Assembly: GCA_902796155.1 (NCBI GenBank) | Contig: CADBNZ010000034.1 | Location: forward strand, 1 to 54,020 | Reading direction: 5' to 3' | Source: an uncultured Pseudomonadota bacterium | Lineage (GTDB): Bacteria > Pseudomonadota > Alphaproteobacteria > UBA3830 | DNA length: 54,020 bases | Shown here: positions 1 to 7,497 of the stretch, one piece after another | Layout of the letters: each line of letters opens with the position of its first letter | Position numbering within the stretch: the stretch's first letter is position 1 | Position numbers and translations under genes: made by a program | Notes under the pieces: model-generated | Database searches by the model: none | Told to the model about the DNA's origin: nothing | The model's input: the letters and a program-made list of their open reading frames with translations, nothing else

Positions 1-410
1 ACAGACGAAGATATCTGCAACGTACTACAGCGATGCTTGCCCAACGTTTACAACCAAGAAGATGAGGAAACGGCGATTGTTGAGGATGTTTTACAATTTC
101 TGCAACAAAATGAGTCGAGATTTAGGCCTATTTGTAGGAATGAATTAAATCAAGGTTTTGTGTATCAATACACCGACAGCAGAAATATAAAATGGCTTGG
201 AGGGATGGAAACCAAGGGAGAACGGAGAATATATTACCTATTTCCCAACGCTTATTTAAGAATGAAATTTGTAAAGGGAAGAGTAGCAAAATGTATAGAA
301 AGATTTTACACAAAAGAGGAGTTATGCTTACTTATAATGATAATAAAGACATGAGATATACAATCAACGGAGAAAGGATGAGAATGGTGACTTTATGTTT
401 TGATACGTAA
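1..410 (+). pseudogene. DUF927-family primase/helicase-like protein, C-terminal fragment, frameshifted
   Basis: The reading frame is open from the window edge, so the gene begins upstream. Frame 1 reads a stretch around ETAIVEDVLQFLQQNESRF up to about base 250. The family-like C-terminus (RLFKNEICKGKSSKMYRKIL, then TINGERMR) then continues in another frame and stops at 408-410. A single shift near bases 245-260 joins the two halves. DUF927 proteins are helicase/primase-like enzymes carried by phages, plasmids and integrative elements, and they end in a winged-helix-like region of this kind. I infer a relic of a mobile element. Assignment rests on remembered family patterns, and only about 135 residues are visible. 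Confidence 0.55.
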
Positions 411-447
411 AAAAAACAAAAAAAATCAAAAAAGTGTGTTTTCTGTG

Positions 448-629
448 GTGGACAGCGTGGACAGGTGGACAGCTCCTCGGGTTGCAGCGTTTTATTTTGT
501 GAACAGCAAAGTGGACAGCGAATTACAGCTAAAAATTCAAATAGGGACTGCCCATTTCAATCGTCCACTTTTTTATGGGCTCTAAACCCCAGGGGCTCAG
601 GAGGTGTCCACGGCGTCCACACTGTCCAC
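448..629. repeat. GTGGAC/GTCCAC repeat cluster, inverted arms
   Basis: GTGGACAG occurs at 448, 457 and 465, and again at 511. The reverse complement GTCCAC occurs at 562, 606, 615 and 624. The triplets at 448-472 and 606-629 have 8-9 base spacing and face each other, forming two arms of a long inverted repeat around a roughly 130-base centre. The cluster lies directly 3' of the DUF927 fragment. It could be an iteron-like or transcript-folding element of the same mobile element. The function is not visible. Confidence 0.75.
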
Positions 630-957
630 TTGATTTTTCAGGTTTTTTGATTTTTTTATTTTGGATGTTTTGAATAAAAGTCACTTGAACTTACATTAGA
701 AAAGTTGAGAGCATGAAAAATAGAAAATTAGTGTTCTCGCTTCCTAAAATTGAGAAGTAAACAACAATAAAATGTAAAACAGCATTACATTACTGCTTAC
801 AACGTGAGTTTCTAAAACAAGAGACCACACCATCCAAAAGAAGCGGTTCGATTAGCTAAAAATGTCGAGAAAAATAACTGTACTCTTTGCACCTTTTATT
901 GACAAACAATAGTCTATTGTGTGAGATTAATACTAATTTTAATCAGACGGGACTGTC
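630..957. other. AT-rich intergenic stretch without recognised gene
   Basis: I see no supported coding sequence or RNA gene between the repeat cluster and the radical SAM gene at 958. A T-rich run (about 636-662) follows the last GTCCAC repeat and could act as a termination region with the inverted repeat. Confidence 0.5.
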
Positions 958-1768
958 ATGACGTTCAACGAAAAAGCAGTGTCAGTGCGCGAAATTACAT
1001 CGAAAGGCATCATGTCGAAATCTAATCTTCCAATTGGGGATTATTCCGTAAATCCTTATGTAGGCTGTATTCATGCGTGTAAATATTGTTATGCCTCTTT
1101 CATGAACCGTTTTTCAGGACATAATGAACCATGGGGAAGTTATCTTGATGTAAAAAATTGGTCGAAAATATCAAATCCGCGGAAATACGATGACAATGAA
1201 TTGGTTATCGGAACAGTCACCGATCCTTACAATCCTTTGGAGGAAAAATTTAAAAAGACTCGGCAATTGCTTAGCGAATTACGCGGAACAACTGCAAAAA
1301 TAACGATAATCACAAAATCAGATTTAGTTCTGCGGGATATTGATATTATCAGCAATTTTCCGAACATCGCGAATCGCGATTAACACATTGGATGAAAATT
1401 TTAAAAATGATATGGATTCTGCAGTAAGTATTAAACGTCGGCTGAACGCGATGAAAGTATTTCACGATAACAGCATTCGAACAATTTGTTTTATTTCTCC
1501 AATATTTCCCAAAATTACGAATGTACAGGGGATAATGAATGCTGTGTTGAATCAATGTAATGTCATTTGGCTTGAAAACTTAAATCTGAGAGGAGAATAT
1601 AAAGCAAAAATTTTGAAATATATCGAAGAAAAATATCCTGAGCTCATTTCTCTTTATGATGAAATTTACAGAAAAAATCAAAACCGTTATTGGGTTGATC
1701 TTGCCGTTGAATTAGAAGAATTTTGTAAGCAAAAGAACTTACTTTATGTAGTCGATACGACAAATTAA
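958..1768 (+). pseudogene. SPL-family radical SAM protein, single frameshift
   Basis: The N-terminal part (958-1383) carries the radical SAM motif CIHACKYC (Cx3Cx2C) in the context NPYVGCIHACKYCYASF, plus GTVTDPYNPLE. These are typical of spore-photoproduct-lyase-like proteins, including those named radical SAM mobile pair protein B. After a stop at 1383 the same protein continues in frame 2 (INTLDENF, RRLNAMK, ENLNLRGEYKAKIL) to 1768. Dropping one A near 1371 restores ...NFPNIAIAINTLDENF..., giving about 270 residues, the expected family length. The catalytic part is intact but separated from its C-terminal half. It is either a recent pseudogene or a consensus error. Confidence 0.8.
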
Positions 1769-1849
1769 TCCGATCTTTTTCAGATTCTCCTATCGTTGTA
1801 AATTTCTTCTATCACATCCTTTAAAACAATCGGCGAAAAAGAGGAAAAT

Positions 1850-2769
1850 ATGATTATAAATACAGGCGCGAGAACAGATACGGTTCAATATTACAGCGAA
1901 TGGCTTTTAAAAAGATTCAAAGAAGGCTTTGTTTATGCCCGAAATCCACTTTTCCCGAATAAAGTTATCCGATATGAATTAAAACCAGAGTTAGTTGATT
2001 GCGTCGAGTTTTGTTCCAAAAATTACGCTCCTATTCTCCCGAGATTGCATGAAATCACATCTAAATTTAATACCCATTTTCATTACACAATTACGGCTTA
2101 CGGGAAAGATGTTGAGCCAGGTGTTCCATCAATTGAAGAAAGTATTAAGACGCTTGTTGCACTTAAAAAGCTAGTAGGACGTGAGCGAATTGTTTGGAGG
2201 TATGATCCTATTTTGCTAACTGAAAAGTACACAACCAAATTACATTTTGAAACTTTTCGCAAATTAGCTGAACAACTTGCGCCTCACATTGAAAGATGTA
2301 TTTTTCAGTTTCGTTGAAATGCACCGCAAAGTCAAAATGAATATGCCTGAGATTATTCCAATGAATGACGCTGATAAAAAAAATTGCAGAAGGAATCGGA
2401 AAAATCGCGGCAGAATTTGGAATTTTTATACAAACTTGCGGTACAAATGGAGATTTTTCAAAATACGGAATCCATCGATCAGGTTGTATGACTTTGGAAA
2501 TGTTGGGAAAAGCAAATAATGTCGAATTTCGCGATCTGAAGCATAAAGGAACACGGGAAGGCTGTCACTGTATTGAGAGTCGGGACATCGGATGCTATGA
2601 TTCTTGCTTGAACGGTTGTAAATATTGCTATGCTAACATAAACCCGCGAAAATCTGCGGAGAATTTTAAATTGCATGATCCGAATTCACCGATTTTACTC
2701 GGCGATATCAGAGAAACAGACACAATACAGCAGGCTGTTCAAAAAAGTTTTTTGAAAAGAGTATTGTAA
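1850..2769 (+). pseudogene. DUF1848 family protein, two frameshifts
   Basis: The first section begins MIINTGARTDTVQYYSEWLL after a purine-rich ribosome site (gaggaa) and holds the DUF1848 hallmarks RNPLFPNK, YTITAYGKD and RERIVWRYDPI. It stops at 2317. The middle section (SFVEMHRKVKMNMPEI) is in a second frame, and the last section (KKIAEGIGKIAAEFGIFIQT to CYDSCLNGCKYCYAN) is in a third, ending at 2769. Frame changes fall near 2300-2312 (a T5 run) and at an A8 run near 2371-2378. The cysteine cluster in the last section is the family's probable metal or iron-sulfur ligand set. The molecular function of DUF1848 is not established. Confidence 0.8.
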
Positions 2770-3211
2770 GACTTAGCCGATAAACGTGCTCATAATTTCA
2801 ATAATTGTTTGATGGAATCAGTTGAAGAAAATCCACGGAATCACGCTCTTTCGATTCAGAAAGCCTGAAATGATAATTTCTGCTGATAAGAGAGGAAAGT
2901 GATATTCAAATAATCATGTCATGACGGAATAAAAAAACTCTTTTTTGTACGTTATTGTTGTGGATTAGATTGGGAGATTGAAATTCTAATATTTTGAACA
3001 ATAAAAACGTCTATTTTACAGTAGAGTTTATATATATAAAGATGTGACGGCGAATCTTTGTATGTCGGTTCAATTTCAGCCTCATTACCAAAAATTTCAC
3101 GCAGATAATTTTTTTGTGAAAGCAGATTCTTAAAATCTTAGTAATTAACTGAATATTAATAATTATACCTTATCATAGAAATAGAAATTGTTATGCTAAG
3201 AGAGGAAAATT
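2770..3211. other. Intergenic region with a short coding-like remnant
   Basis: In the frame of the preceding stop, bases 2770-2868 read LADKRAHNFNNCLMESVEEN and on to a stop. This has protein-like composition and may be a scrap of a lost gene. The rest is AT-rich with no gene. A purine-rich ribosome site (agagagg) and a TATGCT box lie just before the phospholipase start at 3212. Confidence 0.35.
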
Positions 3212-4312
3212 ATGAAAAAATCAGCGCTAAGTTTTGTTCTTGGTTTGTCATTAGTTTTTGTTCCCACTTTGTTTGGAATGGCTAAAGATACTGAAAGCAA
3301 TGGTAACATAGTGGAAACTGCAATAAACTTAAGTACGTGGATGACAGATAATTATGAAAAGATAAAGGATAAGGAATTGAGAAACTTAGTTATTCCAGGA
3401 ACGCATGATTCTGGAACTGCGTTGATTTCCGAAGAAAATGCAGTTGTTTCTAGCGATAAGGGGATTCCTGAAACTCTAGCAAAAATTGCACCGCGAAAAC
3501 TCGTTGGCTGGTCAAAAACTCAGGATTTAACGATAAGAAAACAGCTGGGAATAGGAGTTCGCTTTTTTGATTTTAGAGTAAGTTTTGAGAAAGAAGGTAA
3601 AAACAGCGACTACACATTGTATTTATCTCATGGATTGAGAGGGGAAAAATTGGATGATGTCCTTGCAGATATTCGCGATTTTGCAGAAAATAATCCTCGT
3701 GAGATTGTCATGATAAAATTTAAAAGTTTTGCGGATGAAAAGTGCAAAAAAGAAAATTTGAACAAGCTACTTGCGGACAAGTTCAAACAATACTTAGAAA
3801 ATTTTATAATTCAAAGACAAGACATAGATGTCAATCTTCCTTTAGCTACGGTTAAAAAGCTGGTTGATACTAAAAAAAGTATAATTGTGCTGATTGAAAT
3901 AAAAAGAAGCCTCAAATCCAATTTTAAACAAGCCGAAGACACGTTGAATTCGGAAGGTTTTCTATTTGATTCAGAAAAATTCCTCGGTTCTCCATGGGGA
4001 AATAAACAAAGCGTTCCAGATCTTGTGAAATACACGTTGAGCCAAGCCAGAGATTACGCAAAAAACGGGAAATACAATGACAAACTTTATTCATTGCACT
4101 GGACATTAACAGCTGATGTTAAGTACATCGTGTCTCATCTTACAAATAATGAGGGCATTCGTTATTTAACTGCTAAACTTAATGGACAAAAGAAATATAA
4201 AAAAGATTATAGTCTCAGTACCGTATTGAAAAACGTTGACCGTGTAAATATAGTTCAGCAAGACTTTATCACGCGAGAAAAAACAGAATCTCTTATAAGG
4301 ATGAACTGGTAG
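3212..4312 (+). CDS. Secreted phosphatidylinositol-specific phospholipase C (X domain) protein
   Basis: The 366-residue product starts with a cleavable-looking signal peptide (MKKSALSFVLGLSLVFVPTL). The PI-PLC X-type barrel follows: VIPGTHDSGT (about residues 66-75, with the catalytic histidine), GVRFFDFRV (about 115-123) and LSHGLRG (second histidine). ENNPREIVMIKFKSF matches the conserved strand after the active site. Bacterial enzymes of this type cleave phosphatidylinositol or GPI anchors without calcium. The start is supported by AGAGAGG 8 bases upstream. It stands alone on the plus strand. Export together with a substrate mainly found in eukaryotic membranes suggests a host-directed enzyme; that is inference. 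Confidence 0.85.
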   Translation: MKKSALSFVLGLSLVFVPTLFGMAKDTESNGNIVETAINLSTWMTDNYEKIKDKELRNLVIPGTHDSGTALISEENAVVSSDKGIPETLAKIAPRKLVGWSKTQDLTIRKQLGIGVRFFDFRVSFEKEGKNSDYTLYLSHGLRGEKLDDVLADIRDFAENNPREIVMIKFKSFADEKCKKENLNKLLADKFKQYLENFIIQRQDIDVNLPLATVKKLVDTKKSIIVLIEIKRSLKSNFKQAEDTLNSEGFLFDSEKFLGSPWGNKQSVPDLVKYTLSQARDYAKNGKYNDKLYSLHWTLTADVKYIVSHLTNNEGIRYLTAKLNGQKKYKKDYSLSTVLKNVDRVNIVQQDFITREKTESLIRMNW

Positions 4313-4438
4313 TTTAATTTCTTGCAGGCAAAAAAGATAGCGATAGACTTAGGCCGGTGTTTTTTTCGTGCAAACAAATGCTTAAAAGACATACGGCGAT
4401 CCAACTGGGTGAGTACTATTTACCAGCTATAAATGTGT

Positions 4439-4790
4439 CTATTTCCATTGTTGGATTGGCTGCTTTCCATATCTTCTTTTAACTGATTTTTGATGTGTTC
4501 TACCATCTTCTTTACATTCTTTGGCTGTTATATCTTTTTCTGTATTTAAAGCCTCTGTTTCTATATCCACATTTCCTATTTTTCTACTGATCGTAGATCA
4601 AAAGGCTGATATTCCATTTCAGGCGTACCGTTATATTTAAAACTAAAAACTTCGGCAGTATTTTCAGTAACACTATGAATGTACCTATAACAGGTTTATT
4701 TTACGTTGGCATAATTTTTCCAGTATTGCTCTCTGTTTCCATTTATAAAATGTTCTCCTTCTGTAACTTTGGTGTGAACACTACAACATA
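4439..4790 (-). pseudogene. Unrecognised decayed protein gene
   Basis: The minus strand reads a protein-like stretch (VTEGEHFINGNREQYWKNYA) ending in an in-frame TAA at 4696-4698. It continues in the same frame through TENTAEVFSFKYNGTPEMEY to a stop near 4585. After a one-base shift in an A5 run it goes on as GNVDIETEALNTEKDITAK to a stop at 4439-4441. Sense-like composition on both sides of the stop and the shift points to a gene that lost function recently. I do not recognise the family, and the upstream end is unclear. Confidence 0.45.
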
Positions 4791-4945
4791 ATTATAATTT
4801 CAAACTTACAAGTGATATCTTCTCAATATAATGAATTCATCATTAAAATCAGTTGAATTATTTTTCTATTTTAACCGAAGATTTTGTTCGCGCATGGCCT
4901 TAAGGTTTCCTCAACCCTGAACCTAAATGGTAGATTTCAAGTTAC

Positions 4946-4968
4946 AAAAAAGGCGGGACAATCCCGCC
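4946..4968 (-). terminator. Rho-independent terminator of the lysine-rich protein gene
   Basis: A 7-bp stem (GGCGGGA at 4952-4958, TCCCGCC at 4962-4968) closes a 3-base loop. On the minus strand it is followed by six U (complement of 4946-4951). It lies about 40 bases past the stop of the minus-strand gene at 5009. Confidence 0.9.
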
Positions 4969-5008
4969 ACAAAAAAAATTAATTTGAAAATGTGGATTGT
5001 TGTTTCAA

Positions 5009-5476
5009 CTATTTCTTCTTTTTGTCCTTTTTATCTTTCTTTCCTTCCTTTACCTTCTTATCTTTTTTCCCTTTCTTAAGCTTCTTATCCTTTTTCTTAT
5101 CCTTTTGTGTTTCAGAAACATTTTCGGAATCCGAGTTTTCATCTGCATTAACTTCTGTCGAATTCTCGTCTTCATCTTCTTCTACGATTGGGCGATTTGC
5201 TTCAAGACGGTTCAATCTTTCTTGATTTTCACGCTCCGCCCGTTCTCTCTTTTGCCTCTTACGTAATGCTTTTCTCTGCTTGCGAGTTAATTTCGTCGCA
5301 TCTTGATCTTCTTCTGTTCCAAAAAGCTCAGAATAATCTCCTGGCTCTGTTTCTTCTTCTACGATTGGCTGAGGTTGAGCCTGTCTAGCGCCAGCAGCAC
5401 GAGCTGCTACCTCAGATGAACTCGTTCCTAACAATAACGCCCCGAAAGGAATTAAAACTAAAAATTTCATATCCAT
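5009..5476 (-). CDS. Exported lysine-rich low-complexity protein
   Basis: 155 residues. The N-terminus (MDMKFLVLIPFGALLLGTSS) looks like a short signal peptide and is preceded by a good ribosome site (AAGGAG, 6-8 bases upstream). The middle is acidic (EEDEDENSTEVNADENSDSE). A basic helix-like block (KLTRKQRKALRKRQKRERAE) precedes it, and the C-terminal 30 residues are almost pure KK/DKK/GKK repeats. No known domain is recognised. The charge pattern would suit binding to nucleic acid, LPS or another polyanion, but this is not shown. The gene is monocistronic with its own terminator. Expression signals are intact, so it is probably a real gene. Confidence 0.75.
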   Translation of the reverse strand: MDMKFLVLIPFGALLLGTSSSEVAARAAGARQAQPQPIVEEETEPGDYSELFGTEEDQDATKLTRKQRKALRKRQKRERAERENQERLNRLEANRPIVEEDEDENSTEVNADENSDSENVSETQKDKKKDKKLKKGKKDKKVKEGKKDKKDKKKK

Positions 5477-6046
5477 TTTCTGCTCCTTAGCTAAACAAAT
5501 TTATTATTCCACTAAAAGATTAATAAAAGATTAAAAGTGTAATTTTTTTTGAAAAAAATACAATAATTTTACAAAAAGCTATCCAATTTCATTATTTCTG
5601 GTATCTCAAAAACCTCCCGAAGGAGGAATTATTGGAAAATTTAAGAGTGATTTATTACGCTTCTGCAGATGAATTATTATCCTACTTTTATATTATCGTT
5701 ATGCGTGATTTAAAGCAAGGGCTACGCACAAATTAAAAAAAACTATCTATAAATTATCTAAACACAATATTTGTTCTTGTTCAGCTTGATTTCTGAGAGT
5801 GTTATAAACAAGGATGAAACAATTTATAAAGGTACTGTAAACCAATTGGATCAATGCGGATGCGAAGCCCCCGTAATTTCGCTAGCGACAGAAATTTTTA
5901 TTTTGGTTAACTTTACCGACGAATACGGATTGAATAGGATTATATCAGCCTTGTTTGTGTCTGAAATTTAAGCATTAAGTTTACTTTTGGCTTTTCCGTA
6001 TTTATTGAAAAAATGATATAATTTTATGTGTCACAAGGAGGTAGTC
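5477..6046. other. Gene-poor gap with a hairpin and a -10-like box
   Basis: A CCTCC-CGAA-GGAGG hairpin sits at 5613-5626. Read on the minus strand it is followed by five U, so it resembles a terminator left behind by a lost minus-strand gene. A plus-strand frame at 5771-5971 has no ribosome site and no recognisable product. TATAAT at 6017-6022 is a plausible -10 for the gene at 6047. I see no RNA gene. Confidence 0.45.
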
Positions 6047-6367
6047 ATGGCATTAATGAAGAAATCGGAATTAGCGCAAAAATTGGGCGTTTCCAGAGCT
6101 TATATTTCAAAGCTCATCAAAGAAGGAAAATTGAAAGAGCAAGGAAAATTAGTCGATGATGAATCGCTAAACAGATACAAAAGCCTAAAAGAGCAGTTGT
6201 TAGAAGCGAAATTGCATAATGAGGAGCTTAAGGGCGAGCTTTTAAGGGGTACTTTTGGGGGTATTTTTTTGAAATTAGCAGAGCAGAAGCACTAAAATTT
6301 CAGAAACGAAATCGATAGATTAGAATCCTGCTACCCCAGCCAGTTTTTGGATTTTCAGCAGAGTTAA
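6047..6367 (+). pseudogene. Small helix-turn-helix DNA-binding protein (Nu1/terminase-small-subunit-like), frameshifted
   Basis: The start is set by a perfect AAGGAGG at 6035-6041 before ATG 6047. Residues 3-32 (LMKKSELAQKLGVSRAYISK and on) form a helix-turn-helix like those of phage terminase small subunits and small excisionase-like proteins. A coiled-coil-like helix follows. The frame derails in a T7 run near 6273 and stops at 6295. In the next frame EISRAEALKF continues the helix, and after another shift near 6301 RNEIDRLESCYPSQFLDFQQ ends at 6367. Two indels thus explain the present short product. It may be a phage remnant. Confidence 0.6.
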
Positions 6368-6369
6368 TA

Positions 6370-6955
6370 ATGATTGAAGTAGAGAAAAAATGTCTTGCAA
6401 CAGCGTCGTTCCTCGAATTTTTAAAAAATAACGCGAATAAGTTAGGTGAGAGCCTTCTGGAAGATATTTATTTGGATTTCGAAGATCTCAGACTTATAAA
6501 AAATGACATTTGGTTATGCAAACGAAACGGACAATATGAATTAAAAATGCCCATATCATTTGATGATAAGAAATCTGATGTATATGAAGAAATTTTCAAA
6601 TAATAAGTTGATTTTAGAAAAGCTAAATTTAAAAAATTTCGATGATCTGATTGAATTATCTGTCCTTATAACACGTCGTCAGAAATTTTCAATTGATGAT
6701 TTTCAAATTGATGTGGACGAAATTACTTCACCTGGAACAGATTTTCATTATTACATGATGGAAATCGAATTGATGGTTGAAACTTCTGCTCAATATAATG
6801 ATGCCCAAGAGAAAATTCTTGAATTTATGCGCAATCATTCGATCAAAAATGAAATAGTAAATGGAAAAATTATTGAATACTTTAGGCTTTATCGTCAGGA
6901 TATTTTTGAATCGTTTAAAGTAAATCCACATCATGCGCACAGAATCGTTGAATAA
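6370..6955 (+). pseudogene. CYTH-domain protein (ThTPase / class IV adenylate cyclase-like), frameshifted
   Basis: The first section begins MIEVEKKCLA, where EVEKK is the ExExK signature of CYTH phosphohydrolases/cyclases. It continues through DIYLDFEDLRLIKNDIWLCK and stops at 6603. A second frame resumes immediately with NNKLILEKLNL, LITRRQKFSIDDFQIDVDEI and YMMEIELMVET, the typical later CYTH strands, and ends at 6955. The join lies near 6597-6603 (attttcaaataat). Joined length is about 195 residues, normal for CYTH. Family members hydrolyse triphosphates such as thiamine triphosphate or make cAMP; the substrate here is unknown. It follows the DNA-binding pseudogene by 2 bases. Confidence 0.7.
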
Positions 6956-6971
6956 AAAATAGGAAAAAATT

Positions 6972-7409
6972 ATGAAAGAAATTACAATAAGAACGAATAA
7001 TTCAATTGAAGGAATCAAAAAAATAGAAAAGTTGTGGCAAGACGTGATGAGCGGAAAAACTCCACTCATTTTAAAAGAAAATACGGTGCTGATCGCAAAA
7101 TATTCCAATTACGATACTAATGAAAACGGAGATTACGATCTAAGCATTTTAGCTGTTGATTGTGATTTTATACAGCAACTTGAAAAAGAATGCTCGGATG
7201 GGAAATATAAAAAGTATGATCTTTTCTCTGAAAATACAGATATCCCTGCAAACATAAAAGAAGCATGGCTGCAAGTTTGGACTGACACTCAGGAAGGACG
7301 AATAAAACGCTGCTATAATGAAGATTATGAATGCACGATTCCGGCAGATTATTCACAAGATCATAAACTGCATTGTTTGCTTTATATTTCGATTGAAAAA
7401 AGAATATAG
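6972..7409 (+). CDS. GyrI-like / effector-binding domain protein
   Basis: 145 residues, intact, 16 bases after the CYTH gene, with AGGAAAA as ribosome site. The pattern LWQDVMSGKTPLI, then AKYSNYDTNENGDYDLSILA, then AWLQVWTDTQEGRIKRCYNE and a final YISIEKRI matches single-domain GyrI-like small-molecule-binding proteins, the family that includes integron-associated effector-binding proteins. Such domains bind small hydrophobic or cationic ligands in the cytoplasm, sometimes as free-standing sensors. No DNA-binding domain is attached. Its intact state next to decayed neighbours suggests either later arrival or selection. Confidence 0.65.
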   Translation: MKEITIRTNNSIEGIKKIEKLWQDVMSGKTPLILKENTVLIAKYSNYDTNENGDYDLSILAVDCDFIQQLEKECSDGKYKKYDLFSENTDIPANIKEAWLQVWTDTQEGRIKRCYNEDYECTIPADYSQDHKLHCLLYISIEKRI

Positions 7410-7497
7410 CTCTTATGAATACATGAGTATAGCTGTGGAAAATGGTACTTTTTTCAAGTAATCTTTATCTGCTATCATTTTTTTAGAGATTTTTAAT

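Noticed and set aside
448-629. CRISPR array
   Set aside because: Repeat units are only 7-8 bases with 0-1 base spacing and change orientation, so there are no repeat-spacer units.
5771-5971. 66-residue plus-strand frame in the gap before the HTH gene
   Set aside because: No ribosome site, TTG start, no recognisable motif and no clear neighbour relation.
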